A stretch of DNA of 64,000 nt. Origin: Paenibacillus sp. yr247 (GTDB lineage: Bacteria; Bacillota; Bacilli; Paenibacillales; NBRC-103111). The first letter of the stretch is position 1, and every line of letters starts with the position of its first letter. The notes under the pieces were generated by a model, which was given only the letters and a program-made list of their open reading frames with translations, did no database searches and was not told the origin of the DNA. The stretch is from the NCBI RefSeq assembly GCF_900103825.1, contig NZ_FNIF01000001.1, positions 558,001-622,000 on the forward strand, read 5' to 3'. Shown here in pieces: positions 26,192 to 34,807 of the stretch. Made by a program: the position numbers and the translations under genes.

Positions 26192-26217
26192 ACACTTACG
26201 AAGGAGATATCAACTAT

Positions 26218-27513
26218 ATGAAAGCCATCGTGAAACCGACCGCCCACCTACAAGGGGAAATCAACGCACTGTCATCCAAAAATTATACAACCCGCTACTT
26301 GCTGATCGGTGCACTTGCGGATGGGACAAGCACGATCTATTACCCAGCTCATAGTGAAGATAGCGACGCGATGAGACGTTGTGTCCGCGATTTGGGCGCA
26401 ATAATTGAAGAAGATGATGAAAAAATCGTTATTACAGGTTTTGGTAAGCATCCCAAGCATGTTTCGGAGCTGAATGTAGGAAATGCCGGTGCTGTACTTC
26501 GCTTTTTAATGTCTACAGCTGCTTTTTGTCCCAATTTAACATTCGTAAACACGTATCCGGAATCACTTGGCAAGCGTCCGCATGATGATTTAATTAATAC
26601 TTTGCAGCAAATGGGCGTGGAAGTACAACATTCTAATGGCCGTCTGCCGATAACGATTAAAGGGGGGCAACCGCGCGGTGGCAAACTTACCGTTTCCGGT
26701 AATGTCAGCTCACAGTTCTTGAGTTCTCTCTTATTTATGACACCTCTTCTCGAAGAGGATAGCGAAATTGAAGTGCTTCACGATTTGAAATCTAAAATCA
26801 TTGTGGGTCAAACATTGGAAGTATTAGAACAGGCGGGTATTATTGTTCACGTCAGCGACGACCTAATGCACTACCGTATTCCAGGTAGACAATCCTATCA
26901 GGCCAAAGAATATGTGATTCAAGGGGATTACCCGGGCTCTGCAGCGATTCTGGCAGCCGCTGCTGTAACGAATTCGGATGTACGCGTTCTTCGACTTGAT
27001 GAGAACAGCAAGCAAGGTGAGAAGGCTTGCGTGGATGTCTTGCGTGCAATGGGTGTTAATTTGACACATGATAATGGTGTTGTGCATGTGCGAGGCAACC
27101 AGAAGTTGATCGCTGGTGAGTTCGACGGCGATCACTTCACAGATGCTGTGCTTGCGATGGTTGCTGCAGCGGTATTTGCAGAAGGCACTTCTCGCTTCTA
27201 TAATGTTGAAAATCTTCGTTATAAAGAGTGCGACCGAATCACTGATTATTTGAACGAACTGCGTAAAGCCGGCGCTGATGTCGAAGAACGTCAAAGTGAA
27301 ATTATTGTACACGGTAAACCGCAAGGTGTCACAGGCGGTGTTGAAATTAATGCGCATTTCGATCATCGTGTCATTATGGCTTTAACGGTTGTTGGTCTTC
27401 GTTCCGAGAAGGGTTTGATTATTCATGATGCCCATCATGTAGCCAAATCTTACCCGCAGTACTTTGACCATTTGCGTTCCATCGGTGCTCAGGTTGAACT
27501 TGTGAGTGAGTAA
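26218..27513 (+). CDS. aroA: 3-phosphoshikimate 1-carboxyvinyltransferase (EPSP synthase), divergent
   Basis: 431 residues, full length. It transfers the enolpyruvyl group of PEP to shikimate 3-phosphate. Key sites are visible: Lys21 (SSKN), Arg26, GNAGAVLR (88-95), Arg in GKRPHDD, SSQ in GNVSSQF, the catalytic Asp in HFTDAVLAM, RYKECDR, the DHR triplet and a late Lys in VAKSYPQYF. Several positions differ from the common pattern: the SKS Ser is Asn22, the Thr of GNAGT is Ala92, and the Pro known as 101 in E. coli is Phe96. The protein probably works but belongs to a divergent branch. It lies 26 bases after crcB. Confidence 0.88.
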   Translation: MKAIVKPTAHLQGEINALSSKNYTTRYLLIGALADGTSTIYYPAHSEDSDAMRRCVRDLGAIIEEDDEKIVITGFGKHPKHVSELNVGNAGAVLRFLMSTAAFCPNLTFVNTYPESLGKRPHDDLINTLQQMGVEVQHSNGRLPITIKGGQPRGGKLTVSGNVSSQFLSSLLFMTPLLEEDSEIEVLHDLKSKIIVGQTLEVLEQAGIIVHVSDDLMHYRIPGRQSYQAKEYVIQGDYPGSAAILAAAAVTNSDVRVLRLDENSKQGEKACVDVLRAMGVNLTHDNGVVHVRGNQKLIAGEFDGDHFTDAVLAMVAAAVFAEGTSRFYNVENLRYKECDRITDYLNELRKAGADVEERQSEIIVHGKPQGVTGGVEINAHFDHRVIMALTVVGLRSEKGLIIHDAHHVAKSYPQYFDHLRSIGAQVELVSE

Positions 27514-27546
27514 TAGATCCTCAAAACAACGAACGGGTGAGCCAGC

Positions 27547-28365
27547 ATGATGATTATTTGGCAGGGATTAAAGGTGACGTTTGGTTTATTCCTCATTGCA
27601 GGACTTGTGTTTGTAAGCAGTGTATTCGCTGTATTGCTGTATGCCAAAGCGACCGGTAAAGAACCGGCCTTATTCGCATCTAGCTCTACGGTTTTCGTCG
27701 CTAAGCCAACGGCACCAGTGAAAGCAACAGATGTTCCTTCTCCGCGGCCGGATATCCAGATGAAAAAATCAGCAATGATTGATGCGCCTATCTTTGCCCA
27801 ATTGCCCGAACTGCCTGCAGGGTGTGAGATCACTAGTTTAACGATGCTTCTGCATTATCAGGGTATCACGAAAAATAAAATAGAACTTGCTGCCGAAATG
27901 CACAAGGATGACACACCTGTCACCCTAAATGCGGACGGTTCAATTGCTTTTTGGGGAAATCCTAACACAGGCTTCGTTGGTGATGTTACCCGAAAACAAA
28001 GAGGCTTCGGCATTTATCATTCTGGTCTTTTCCCACTGCTGAAGACATATATCCCTCAGGCAATTGATATCACGGGCGAGTCTTTCGAGATGTATGAACA
28101 ACAGATTGCCCATAACATTCCGGTTATCGTTTGGACAACGATTGATTTTAACATCCCTTATAAATGGGTGACTTGGGATACACCTCAGGGGCTTCTTAAG
28201 ACAACATTTGCCGAACATGCGGTATTATTGGTAGGATATGATGAGAATAATGTATACTTGAATGACCCTTTAAGCGGGACAAAGCAAGTGCAGGTGAACA
28301 AAGCTCAGTTTATCGACAGTTGGTCCGCGATGGGGAAACAAGGCCTCACTTACTTAAAAAAATAG
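27547..28365 (+). CDS. C39-like peptidase family protein, membrane-anchored (YvpB-like)
   Basis: 272 residues. One N-terminal membrane helix, a Pro/Thr-rich linker and a papain-like domain of the C39_2 family. The catalytic Cys is in ELPAGCEITSLTMLLHYQG, the His in FAEHAVLLVGYD and a conserved YLNDPLSG follows, so the dyad looks intact. The domain faces outside. Its substrate is unknown; it is not next to a bacteriocin transporter. It follows aroA by 33 bases and may be read from the same transcript. The start has GGGTGA upstream. Confidence 0.83.
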   Translation: MMIIWQGLKVTFGLFLIAGLVFVSSVFAVLLYAKATGKEPALFASSSTVFVAKPTAPVKATDVPSPRPDIQMKKSAMIDAPIFAQLPELPAGCEITSLTMLLHYQGITKNKIELAAEMHKDDTPVTLNADGSIAFWGNPNTGFVGDVTRKQRGFGIYHSGLFPLLKTYIPQAIDITGESFEMYEQQIAHNIPVIVWTTIDFNIPYKWVTWDTPQGLLKTTFAEHAVLLVGYDENNVYLNDPLSGTKQVQVNKAQFIDSWSAMGKQGLTYLKK

Positions 28366-28376
28366 GAGGTAAACAC

Positions 28377-28802
28377 ATGACTTTTGAAAATCCGTCTAGA
28401 GAGCACCTTAAGGACATCCTAGCCAATGTCGGTAATATTGCTGTAGTGGGTTTGTCCGATAAACCCGATCGTACCTCTTATATGGTTGCCGCGGCTATGC
28501 AGAGCAGAGGATACCGTATCATTCCTGTCAATCCGAACGCCACGGAGATTTTGGGCGAGAAGTCCTATGCGTCTTTATCCGACATTCCTGAGCCAGTGGA
28601 CATCGTTAATGTATTTCGTCGTGCGGATCAAGTTGTTCCCATCGCCGAAGAAGCTGCTAAAATTAAGGCCAAGGTCTTCTGGCTCCAGCTAGATATTGTA
28701 AATGAGGAAGCAGGCCGAATTGCCAAAGAAGCTGGGTTAGAAGTCATTATGGATCGCTGTATTAAAGTGGAAGATGCGATTCTAAATCCTAGAAACAACT
28801 AA
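28377..28802 (+). CDS. CoA-binding protein (YccU-like)
   Basis: 141 residues. It is a single CoA_binding Rossmann domain: NIAVVGLSDKPDRTSYMVAAAMQSRGYRIIPVNP, then DIVNVFRRADQVVPIAEEAAK and VIMDRCIKVED. It is the stand-alone relative of succinyl-CoA synthetase alpha N-domains. Cellular role is unknown. AGGAGG lies eight bases before ATG 28377. It is 11 bases from the peptidase gene, so probably in one operon with it, and is followed by a strong terminator. Confidence 0.87.
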   Translation: MTFENPSREHLKDILANVGNIAVVGLSDKPDRTSYMVAAAMQSRGYRIIPVNPNATEILGEKSYASLSDIPEPVDIVNVFRRADQVVPIAEEAAKIKAKVFWLQLDIVNEEAGRIAKEAGLEVIMDRCIKVEDAILNPRNN

Positions 28803-28827
28803 TTTTTTCGCTGATTAGGCAAAACTA

Positions 28828-28875
28828 AAAACCGCGTATCTTCTACCATTAGGTAAGAGATAAGCGGTTTTGTTT
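28828..28875. terminator. bidirectional terminator
   Basis: AAAACCGC pairs with GCGGTTTT, extended by TATCTTCTACC against GGTAAGAGATA. It separates the CoA-binding gene from the frameshifted flavoprotein. Confidence 0.83.
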
Positions 28876-28885
28876 ATGTAAGAGA

Positions 28886-29451
28886 CTATGCTTTTAATAC
28901 ATCATGATCTACGTAGCGGGAACCATTTAATTCACTTACTACATTAATTGCAACTTTGGCGCCATCTCCGGAAGTGACTATTGTATGCATACTCACACCA
29001 GCTACAGTTCCTGCCGCCCAAACACCTTTAAGGCTAGTATGCCTTGTGCGTCTGTATCTACAACGGTTTTGATGCGAGGTTCGGTACCAGGTTTGGTCTT
29101 GATGCCTGAAACTTCAGCAAGTTCTACAGATAGTCCTGTTGCGAGAATAACATGTTTACCTTCATAGGTGCCTGTATCAGTTGTCACTTGGAAGCCTTCG
29201 TCGGATTTATTCAATTGTGTTGCTTTGCCTTGTACCAATTCAGTACCGAATTTAGCTGCTTGTTTCTTTCCGATTTCGACTAAATCAGGACCCGTTATCC
29301 CATCTACACCATAATGATTCTCAACCCACGCTCGTTTGGTCACGCTTTGATCACTGTCGATAACAAGCGTCTTTTTACCTGCTTTGGCTGTAAATAAGGC
29401 TGCACTCGCCCCAGCCGGACCTGCTCCAATAATAATCACATCGTATCCCAT
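28886..29451 (-). pseudogene. thioredoxin-reductase-like FAD protein, frameshifted near the 3' end
   Basis: The first frame (from ATG 29451, with GGAGG upstream) encodes an FAD-binding domain: DVIIIGAGPAGASAALFTAKAG, ENHYGVDGITGPDLVEIG and VILATG. It should continue as NTSLKGVWAAGTVAGVSMHTIVTSGDGAKVAINVV and end at 28886, but one base is missing in GGCATACTAGCC (29031-29043), where GGCAATACTAGCC would restore the frame. As it stands, the product ends early in other residues. The rest is intact and well conserved, so a sequencing slip or a very recent mutation are both possible. The CxxC redox pair of true thioredoxin reductases is absent. Confidence 0.82.
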
Positions 29452-29660
29452 ATTAGTAACTCCTCCTAGAAAGAGATTGAAGTACAAGAGGATTATGGCA
29501 TATCCGATTATCCATAGACAATTTATGTGTATAGAATGTATGCTATCTTGTTTCATAGAACACCCATTGGCTTCCATAAATAAAAAACGAACAAGCGGAG
29601 AGAATAAAAAAGGCTCCAAAAAAGGCGCCCAATAATATGAATGTTAAGGAGGATTTACAC

Positions 29661-30359
29661 ATGTACAGCAATAACAACAGCTATGGAGCGTCATCTTTTG
29701 GAAATGCTTCCCAAGGTGCTCAGACTTCACAAGGCTATCAGGGTGCTAATGCGCAATATCAAGGTATCAATGCGCAAAATCAGGGTTACCAAAAGTACCA
29801 ACCTGTTGGATTAGTGCAGTCTTTCTATAATCAACCAAACGCTTGGCAGTCGGGTAAAGGGTTCAATCAAGCTGCTTCCACCGAGTCTTTTCACACTGCG
29901 AATTATCGCGGAAATCAACCTTCTCAGCAGCAACAATCAAACTTCCAAAGCGGTTATTCTTCCTATAAGGGGATGAACAACCAATTCGGTTCTAACCAGT
30001 CGCAGCCATATGGAAATTCAGCCGCCCAACAGCCATCTATGTCTAGTCAATTCAGCAGTTCGGTACAAACGAATCAGCCATATGGACAATCTAATGTTTC
30101 ACCGAATTCTTTCCATACGGCAAACTATCGCGGGAATCAACCAGGGCATGATGCTTATAAACACAGTGATTCCTCATCACCTTCTCAGCAATCCTTCCAG
30201 TCTGCCTATGGAGCGCAGCAAGGAATTCAACAACAAGGCATGCAACAACAAGGGATGCAACATCAAGGAATCCAACAGCAAAGCATCCAATCTACTTATA
30301 ACCAGGGATTTAATAATTCAGGCATGGGGCAGCAATTCGGAAATAATTCCTCGTACTAA
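29661..30359 (+). CDS. Gln/Asn/Ser-rich low-complexity protein with repeated SFHTANYRGNQP motif
   Basis: 232 residues made mostly of Gln, Asn, Ser, Gly and Tyr. AAGGAGG lies eight bases before ATG 29661. The motif SFHTANYRGNQP appears twice (about residues 76-87 and 151-162), each time before a Gln/Ser-rich stretch. A third zone is a run of GIQQQGMQQQGMQHQGIQQQ units. There is no signal peptide, membrane helix or Cys. The composition is prion-like and recalls some spore coat or crust proteins. I know the NYRGNQPG motif only from small Bacillales proteins of unknown function. It is likely transcribed alone. Confidence 0.65.
   Translation: MYSNNNSYGASSFGNASQGAQTSQGYQGANAQYQGINAQNQGYQKYQPVGLVQSFYNQPNAWQSGKGFNQAASTESFHTANYRGNQPSQQQQSNFQSGYSSYKGMNNQFGSNQSQPYGNSAAQQPSMSSQFSSSVQTNQPYGQSNVSPNSFHTANYRGNQPGHDAYKHSDSSSPSQQSFQSAYGAQQGIQQQGMQQQGMQHQGIQQQSIQSTYNQGFNNSGMGQQFGNNSSY
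30225..30298 (+). repeat. short tandem repeat coding GxQQQ units
   Basis: Units such as CAACAAGGCATG, CAACAAGGGATG, CATCAAGGAATC and CAGCAAAGCATC follow one another with a 12- to 15-base rhythm, coding for Gly-Ile/Met-Gln-Gln-Gln. Synonymous differences between units suggest the array is not very recent. Confidence 0.6.
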
Positions 30360-30475
30360 TCGAGGGAACGATTGGCAGACGTCATTGGCAGGTCGATATT
30401 CGACCTGCTTATTTTGTTTTGACAAACTGGCAAACAAGCTATACGATTTGATAAGAGAGGCTTATGCTTACAATG

Positions 30476-30504
30476 TAAGTTTTCTTCGAAAACTCTAAGG
30501 AGGT
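30476..30504 (+). promoter_or_regulatory. hairpin-plus-SD leader element, copy 2
   Basis: AAGTTTTCTTCGAAAACT is followed by CTAAGGAGGT. The stem AGTTTT/AAAACT and the CTCTAAGGAGG tail match the copies at 10368 and 58914, with a loop shorter by three bases. ATGCTTAC lies just upstream, as ATGCTAAC does at the other copies. Confidence 0.55.
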
Positions 30505-30513
30505 AGCCTACGT

Positions 30514-32403
30514 TTGAACTGGATGGGGAACTTACAACAGCTTGGCCGCTCATTAATGCTGCCTACCATTGCGCTTCCTATTGCTGCTGTGCTGCTTCGT
30601 CTGGGGGATCTACCTTGGGATGCTATTCACGCATCCAACTTCGGGGAAATGCTGCTGCTGGCAGGGAATACGGTCTTCGACTATATACCAATTATTTTCG
30701 CTGTTGGTGTGGCGCTAGGCCTTACAGAGAGTGCTGGTATTGCTGGTCTATCAGCCATGCTGGGCTATTTTATGTTCACGAGACTCATAGAACATGCTTT
30801 AGGCTCCCAATTTCAACTGGGTGTATCAGGCGGAATTTTAATCGGCTTACTGGCTGCAATTATTTATCATCGATGTAAGGAGATAAAGCTCCCGGAATAC
30901 ATACAATTTTTCGGTGGTCCTCGCATAGTACCGCTTATCATGGGGCTGTCCACGCTAGTCGTGTCTTATATCATGATTGCTATTGGTCCCTATTTAGAAA
31001 TGGGGATGGGCAAGTTATCAAGCTGGCTGCTTGGTCTAGGCGGCATAGGTGCGTTTGTTTATGGAATCGCTCATCGGTTGCTCGTTCCATCGGGTTTGCA
31101 TCATATTTTAAATAACTTTTTCTGGTTCCAAGTAGGTGCATATCAAACGCCAACGGACCATATAGTTTACGGTGATTTACCTAGGTTTTTCGCTGGGGAT
31201 CCTACGGCAGGTACGTATATGGCCGGATTGTATCCTATCATGATGTTTGCCCTGCCTGCGATCGCTTTTGCGATTATCGGGGAAGCACGAGAGGATTTGA
31301 AGCCGAAGATTAAGGCGACTTTTCTGACGGCAGCTCTTGCTTCTTTTTTAACAGGTGTCACTGAGCCTATTGAATTTGCCTTTCTCTTTGTTGCACCTTA
31401 TTTATTCGTCATTCATGCCATTTTGTCTGGAGTGGCCATGTGGCTGGCTTATGTGTTAAATATTCATCATGGTTTTTCTTATTCGGCCGGTGCCATTGAT
31501 TACGTTATTAATTTGCACTTGTCGCATAACGGATTATTATTGATCCCCATTGGTTTGGTTTATGGGTTTTTATATTATTTCTTGTTTCGCTGGGCTATTC
31601 GGCGGTTCCAGATTCCTACACCAGGTAGGGAAGAAGGCTCTTCACTTGAAGAGTGGGCGGGCGATATTCCATATCGGTCTCCCCTAATCTTGCAAGCACT
31701 CGGTGGGAAAGACAATATTAAGAAGATTGAAGCCTGCATCACCAGATTGCGACTTACGCTTGTCAATGATCGTTCGATGGACATCACGGCATTACGACAC
31801 TTAGGAGCAGCAGGCGTCATCCGTCTTGGAGGAGGCAATGTTCAGGTCGTGTTCGGAACATTCTCAGAGCTGATTCGTGAAGAGATTATGAAAGTACTGC
31901 GCAAAGACATTCATGTTGTGCTGTTTACTTCGCCCATGCAGGGTCGTATGATTCCAATTGAGGAAGTACCCGATCGCATCTTTGCTTCGCGTTTGGTGGG
32001 TAATGGTGTTGCTTTTATCCCTGAAAAAGGGGAACTGGTTTCTCCCGTGGCAGGGACCATTATGCACATTTATCCGACCATGCATGCACTTGGTATCTTA
32101 ACCGATGAAGGTTTGGAAGTCCTACTGCACATTGGTATCGATACGTCTAGTTTGCCGGGTAAATGTTTTAATGCGGTGGTGAAAGAAGGCGATCGCGTGG
32201 AACCAGGGCAATTACTCGTTAAATTTAATATTAATAAAGTCAAAAAATTTGCTTCATCCATGGCGACACCGATGATTATTACGAATCCGGATCTTGTTAA
32301 GTCTTGGAGCTTTGCTCCATTCAAACCTGTCAAAAAGGGACAAGGTTCTGTGATGTCCGTTGTCTTAAAGCCTACTAAATCTACGGGGGGGACGAACGGA
32401 TGA
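30514..32403 (+). CDS. nagE: PTS transporter IICBA, N-acetylglucosamine/glucose type (NagE-like)
   Basis: 629 residues combining three PTS domains. IIC (about 1-370) has LGRSLMLPTIALPIAAVLLRLG, PSGLHHILNNFFWFQVGA, FAGDPTAGTYMAGLYPIMMF and GVTEPIEFAFLF, all closely similar to E. coli NagE. IIB carries the phospho-Cys at 408 (KIEACITRLRLT). IIA carries the phospho-His at 539 (LEVLLHIGIDT). It imports and phosphorylates N-acetylglucosamine or glucose. The start is TTG, supported by AGGAGGT nine bases upstream. A hairpin leader element precedes it. The Enzyme I gene overlaps by four bases (ATGA). Confidence 0.9.
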   Translation: MNWMGNLQQLGRSLMLPTIALPIAAVLLRLGDLPWDAIHASNFGEMLLLAGNTVFDYIPIIFAVGVALGLTESAGIAGLSAMLGYFMFTRLIEHALGSQFQLGVSGGILIGLLAAIIYHRCKEIKLPEYIQFFGGPRIVPLIMGLSTLVVSYIMIAIGPYLEMGMGKLSSWLLGLGGIGAFVYGIAHRLLVPSGLHHILNNFFWFQVGAYQTPTDHIVYGDLPRFFAGDPTAGTYMAGLYPIMMFALPAIAFAIIGEAREDLKPKIKATFLTAALASFLTGVTEPIEFAFLFVAPYLFVIHAILSGVAMWLAYVLNIHHGFSYSAGAIDYVINLHLSHNGLLLIPIGLVYGFLYYFLFRWAIRRFQIPTPGREEGSSLEEWAGDIPYRSPLILQALGGKDNIKKIEACITRLRLTLVNDRSMDITALRHLGAAGVIRLGGGNVQVVFGTFSELIREEIMKVLRKDIHVVLFTSPMQGRMIPIEEVPDRIFASRLVGNGVAFIPEKGELVSPVAGTIMHIYPTMHALGILTDEGLEVLLHIGIDTSSLPGKCFNAVVKEGDRVEPGQLLVKFNINKVKKFASSMATPMIITNPDLVKSWSFAPFKPVKKGQGSVMSVVLKPTKSTGGTNG

Positions 32404-34139
32404 TCAGAGGGATAGGCGCGTCTTCAGGAATTGCGATGGGTCAGGCTTTTGTCATTCCTACCTGGGAGTGGGATTTTCCTGAGAAAATGATTGACGTAAC
32501 AGACTTGGCTTATGAATTTGAACGTTTATATGACGGCATTCGATCTTCTAAAGATGAGCTTGAGCTAATCAAGCAGGAGATTAAGGAAGTTGTTGGACAA
32601 GATCAAGCCTATATTTTTGATGCCCATTTGGCGATTTTGGAAGATCCTATTTTTATGAATGAAATTCAAGGGATCATTGAGCTGCAGTACAAAGCGGCTG
32701 AAGTGGCTGTAAAAGAAGTCATCGATAAATTTGTCAGCATGTTCAATATGATTGACGACGAGTACATGAAGGAACGGGCACTTGATATTAAGGATGTCGG
32801 CAACAGACTGCTAAAGCATTTGCTCGGAGATACAAGCTCAACGGTACCGCCCATCGATCATCCGTACATATTAGTCGCCAAGGAGCTTACGCCATCTCAA
32901 TTGGCTCATTTGGATCCAACTAAGGTTCTGGGTCTGCTGACGATTCTCGGTGGTACGCATTCGCACGTCTCGATAATGGCAAGAGCGATGTCTGTGCCCT
33001 ATGTGTTGGGCTTGGAAGGAAAACTCCTTAGACCCATTCAGAACGGTGATTTCCTGATTATTGATGGGCAAGAGGGTACATTGTACATCAATCCAGACAA
33101 GACAACGATAGAGCGTTATCAAGCACGCAAAAAGAATTGGCTTGAATTCAAAGAGAGTTTGCAAGAAATAGCTGACGTTGCTCCTGTAACACTGGATAAT
33201 AGCTATGTGAATCTGCATGCCAACATCAATTCGGTGCTGGAGATTGATCAGGTGCTGCGCAACGGTGCTTCCGGGGTGGGCTTATTCCGTACGGAGTATT
33301 TATACATGGACCGTGATTCGCTGCCTGGTGAAGACGAGCAGTTTGAAGTGTATCGTCACGCAGCCAAGCAGCTCAAAGGTCGTCCTATTGTCATCCGAAC
33401 ATTGGATATCGGCGGAGATAAAAAGCTGGATTATTTGCCGCTTGCGAAAGAAGATAATCCATTTCTGGGGTATCGGGCTATTCGGATCTCTTTGGACCGT
33501 AAAGACCTATTTATGACACAGCTTAAAGCGATTCTAAGGGCGAGTCATTACGGTAACGTAAAAATCATGTATCCTATGGTCACTTCATTGGATGAGGTGC
33601 GTCAAGCCAAAGCTCTGCTTGAGAAGGCGAAGACGGAGTTGAGTGCACAAGGCATACCCTATAATGCTAATATTGAAGTAGGACTAACGATTGAAGTTCC
33701 GGCTGCGGCACTCATTGCGGATATTCTCGCAAGTGAAGTGAATTTTATGAGCATTGGAACGAACGATCTTGTTCAATATGTTTTAGCTGTGGACAGGATG
33801 AATGAGAACATCGCGCACTTATATAACCCTTATCATCCGGCAGTCATTAGGCTTCTCAAGCATGTGATCGACTCGGCCAAACGTGTTGGAATTCCCGTAG
33901 GCGTTTGTGGTGAAATGGCGGGTGATATTCGAGCATTACCGATATGGTTAGGTCTGGGAATTGAAGAATTAAGCATTTCCGTACAAACACTTTTGCAAGT
34001 GAAACACCGTTTATTAAGCAGTGAAGCAAAGAAATGCAAACAGTTAGTCATTGAAATTCTAGATTGCAAAACAAGCGATGAAATCATAGCTTTACTTGCT
34101 CAAACTGAACAAACCGAGTCTATCGTAGGAGGAAATTAG
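32400..34139 (+). CDS. ptsI: PTS Enzyme I (phosphoenolpyruvate-protein phosphotransferase)
   Basis: 579 residues. Enzyme I takes phosphate from PEP and passes it to HPr. His189 in GGTHSHVSIMAR is the phospho-acceptor; the usual GGRTSHSAI pattern is changed at three positions. The PEP-binding TIM barrel has VGLFRTEYLYMDR, RTLDIGGDKKLDYLP, GYRAIRISL, IGTNDLVQY and VGVCGEMAGD with its catalytic Cys. It is coupled to the NagE-like permease by an ATGA overlap, but no ptsH follows. It may be the main Enzyme I or a second one dedicated to this permease. Confidence 0.88.
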   Translation: MIRGIGASSGIAMGQAFVIPTWEWDFPEKMIDVTDLAYEFERLYDGIRSSKDELELIKQEIKEVVGQDQAYIFDAHLAILEDPIFMNEIQGIIELQYKAAEVAVKEVIDKFVSMFNMIDDEYMKERALDIKDVGNRLLKHLLGDTSSTVPPIDHPYILVAKELTPSQLAHLDPTKVLGLLTILGGTHSHVSIMARAMSVPYVLGLEGKLLRPIQNGDFLIIDGQEGTLYINPDKTTIERYQARKKNWLEFKESLQEIADVAPVTLDNSYVNLHANINSVLEIDQVLRNGASGVGLFRTEYLYMDRDSLPGEDEQFEVYRHAAKQLKGRPIVIRTLDIGGDKKLDYLPLAKEDNPFLGYRAIRISLDRKDLFMTQLKAILRASHYGNVKIMYPMVTSLDEVRQAKALLEKAKTELSAQGIPYNANIEVGLTIEVPAAALIADILASEVNFMSIGTNDLVQYVLAVDRMNENIAHLYNPYHPAVIRLLKHVIDSAKRVGIPVGVCGEMAGDIRALPIWLGLGIEELSISVQTLLQVKHRLLSSEAKKCKQLVIEILDCKTSDEIIALLAQTEQTESIVGGN

Positions 34140-34140
34140 C

Positions 34141-34683
34141 TTGGAATTGACAGGAACGAAAGTATTGGCTTTTGTGGATGAAGAGTTTGAAGACTTGGAA
34201 ATGTGGTATCCCGTTTTACGCTTGCGTGAATCCGGGGTCGTTGTGGATATTGTAGGTCCTAAAGCTAAAACCGTGTATCACGGTAAATATGGCGTGCCAA
34301 TTACGACTGAATATGCCTTCGATGAAGTAAAGTCATCCGATTACATCGGTCTTTACGTTCCAGGAGGTTGGGCGCCTGATAAACTTCGCCGTTATCCTGA
34401 CGTAATTCGTCTAACCCAGGAATTTCACGCCGCGGTTAAGCCGATTGCTCAAATATGCCATGCAGGTTGGGTGCTGATCTCAGCGAAAATTGTAAATGGG
34501 TATACAATGACGTCGACACCGGGCATTCGGGACGATCTCGAAAATGCGGGAGCAACATGGTTAGATGAAGAAGTGGTTGTCGATCGCAATATCATTTCTG
34601 GGCGTCGTCCACCAGATCTACCCGCATTCTCCAAGCGGTTTGTGGATGAGCTTATTCAATATAACAATCAACAGGAAAAGTAA
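34141..34683 (+). CDS. DJ-1/PfpI family protein
   Basis: 180 residues, a single DJ-1/PfpI domain. VLAFVDEEFEDLEMWYPVLRLRESG holds the conserved Glu, YIGLYVPGGWAPDKLRRYPDV is the nucleophile-side loop and the reactive Cys is in QICHAGW. Members act as proteases, chaperones or glyoxal-damage hydrolases. The start is TTG with GGAGG eight bases upstream. It begins one base after the Enzyme I stop and is part of the PTS transcript, possibly to deal with reactive sugar-derived carbonyls; that link is inference. Confidence 0.87.
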   Translation: MELTGTKVLAFVDEEFEDLEMWYPVLRLRESGVVVDIVGPKAKTVYHGKYGVPITTEYAFDEVKSSDYIGLYVPGGWAPDKLRRYPDVIRLTQEFHAAVKPIAQICHAGWVLISAKIVNGYTMTSTPGIRDDLENAGATWLDEEVVVDRNIISGRRPPDLPAFSKRFVDELIQYNNQQEK

Positions 34684-34720
34684 CATTCTGCTTCCATAGG
34701 TGGCAAAAACTACTACTCAT

Positions 34721-34794
34721 CACTCGGCAGGAAATCGATTACGATCGTAGAATATCATAGTACAAGCAACTCATGTACATGCCCCCTGCCAGTG
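34721..34794 (+). other. leader dyad before the zinc-finger gene
   Basis: CACTCGGCAGG (34721-34731) can pair with CCTGCCAGTG (34785-34794) with one bulge, closing a loop of about 50 bases just before the AAGGAG ribosome site. It could be a leader fold or an operator pair. There is no other support. Confidence 0.3.
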
Positions 34795-34807
34795 AAGGAG
34801 TGTTAGA

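Noticed and set aside
28985-29167. 60-codon plus-strand frame opposite the flavoprotein
   Set aside because: It overlaps a clear FAD-domain gene and has no ribosome site.
30210-30298. CRISPR-like short repeats
   Set aside because: The repeats are in frame, encode Gln-rich units and have no constant spacer length.
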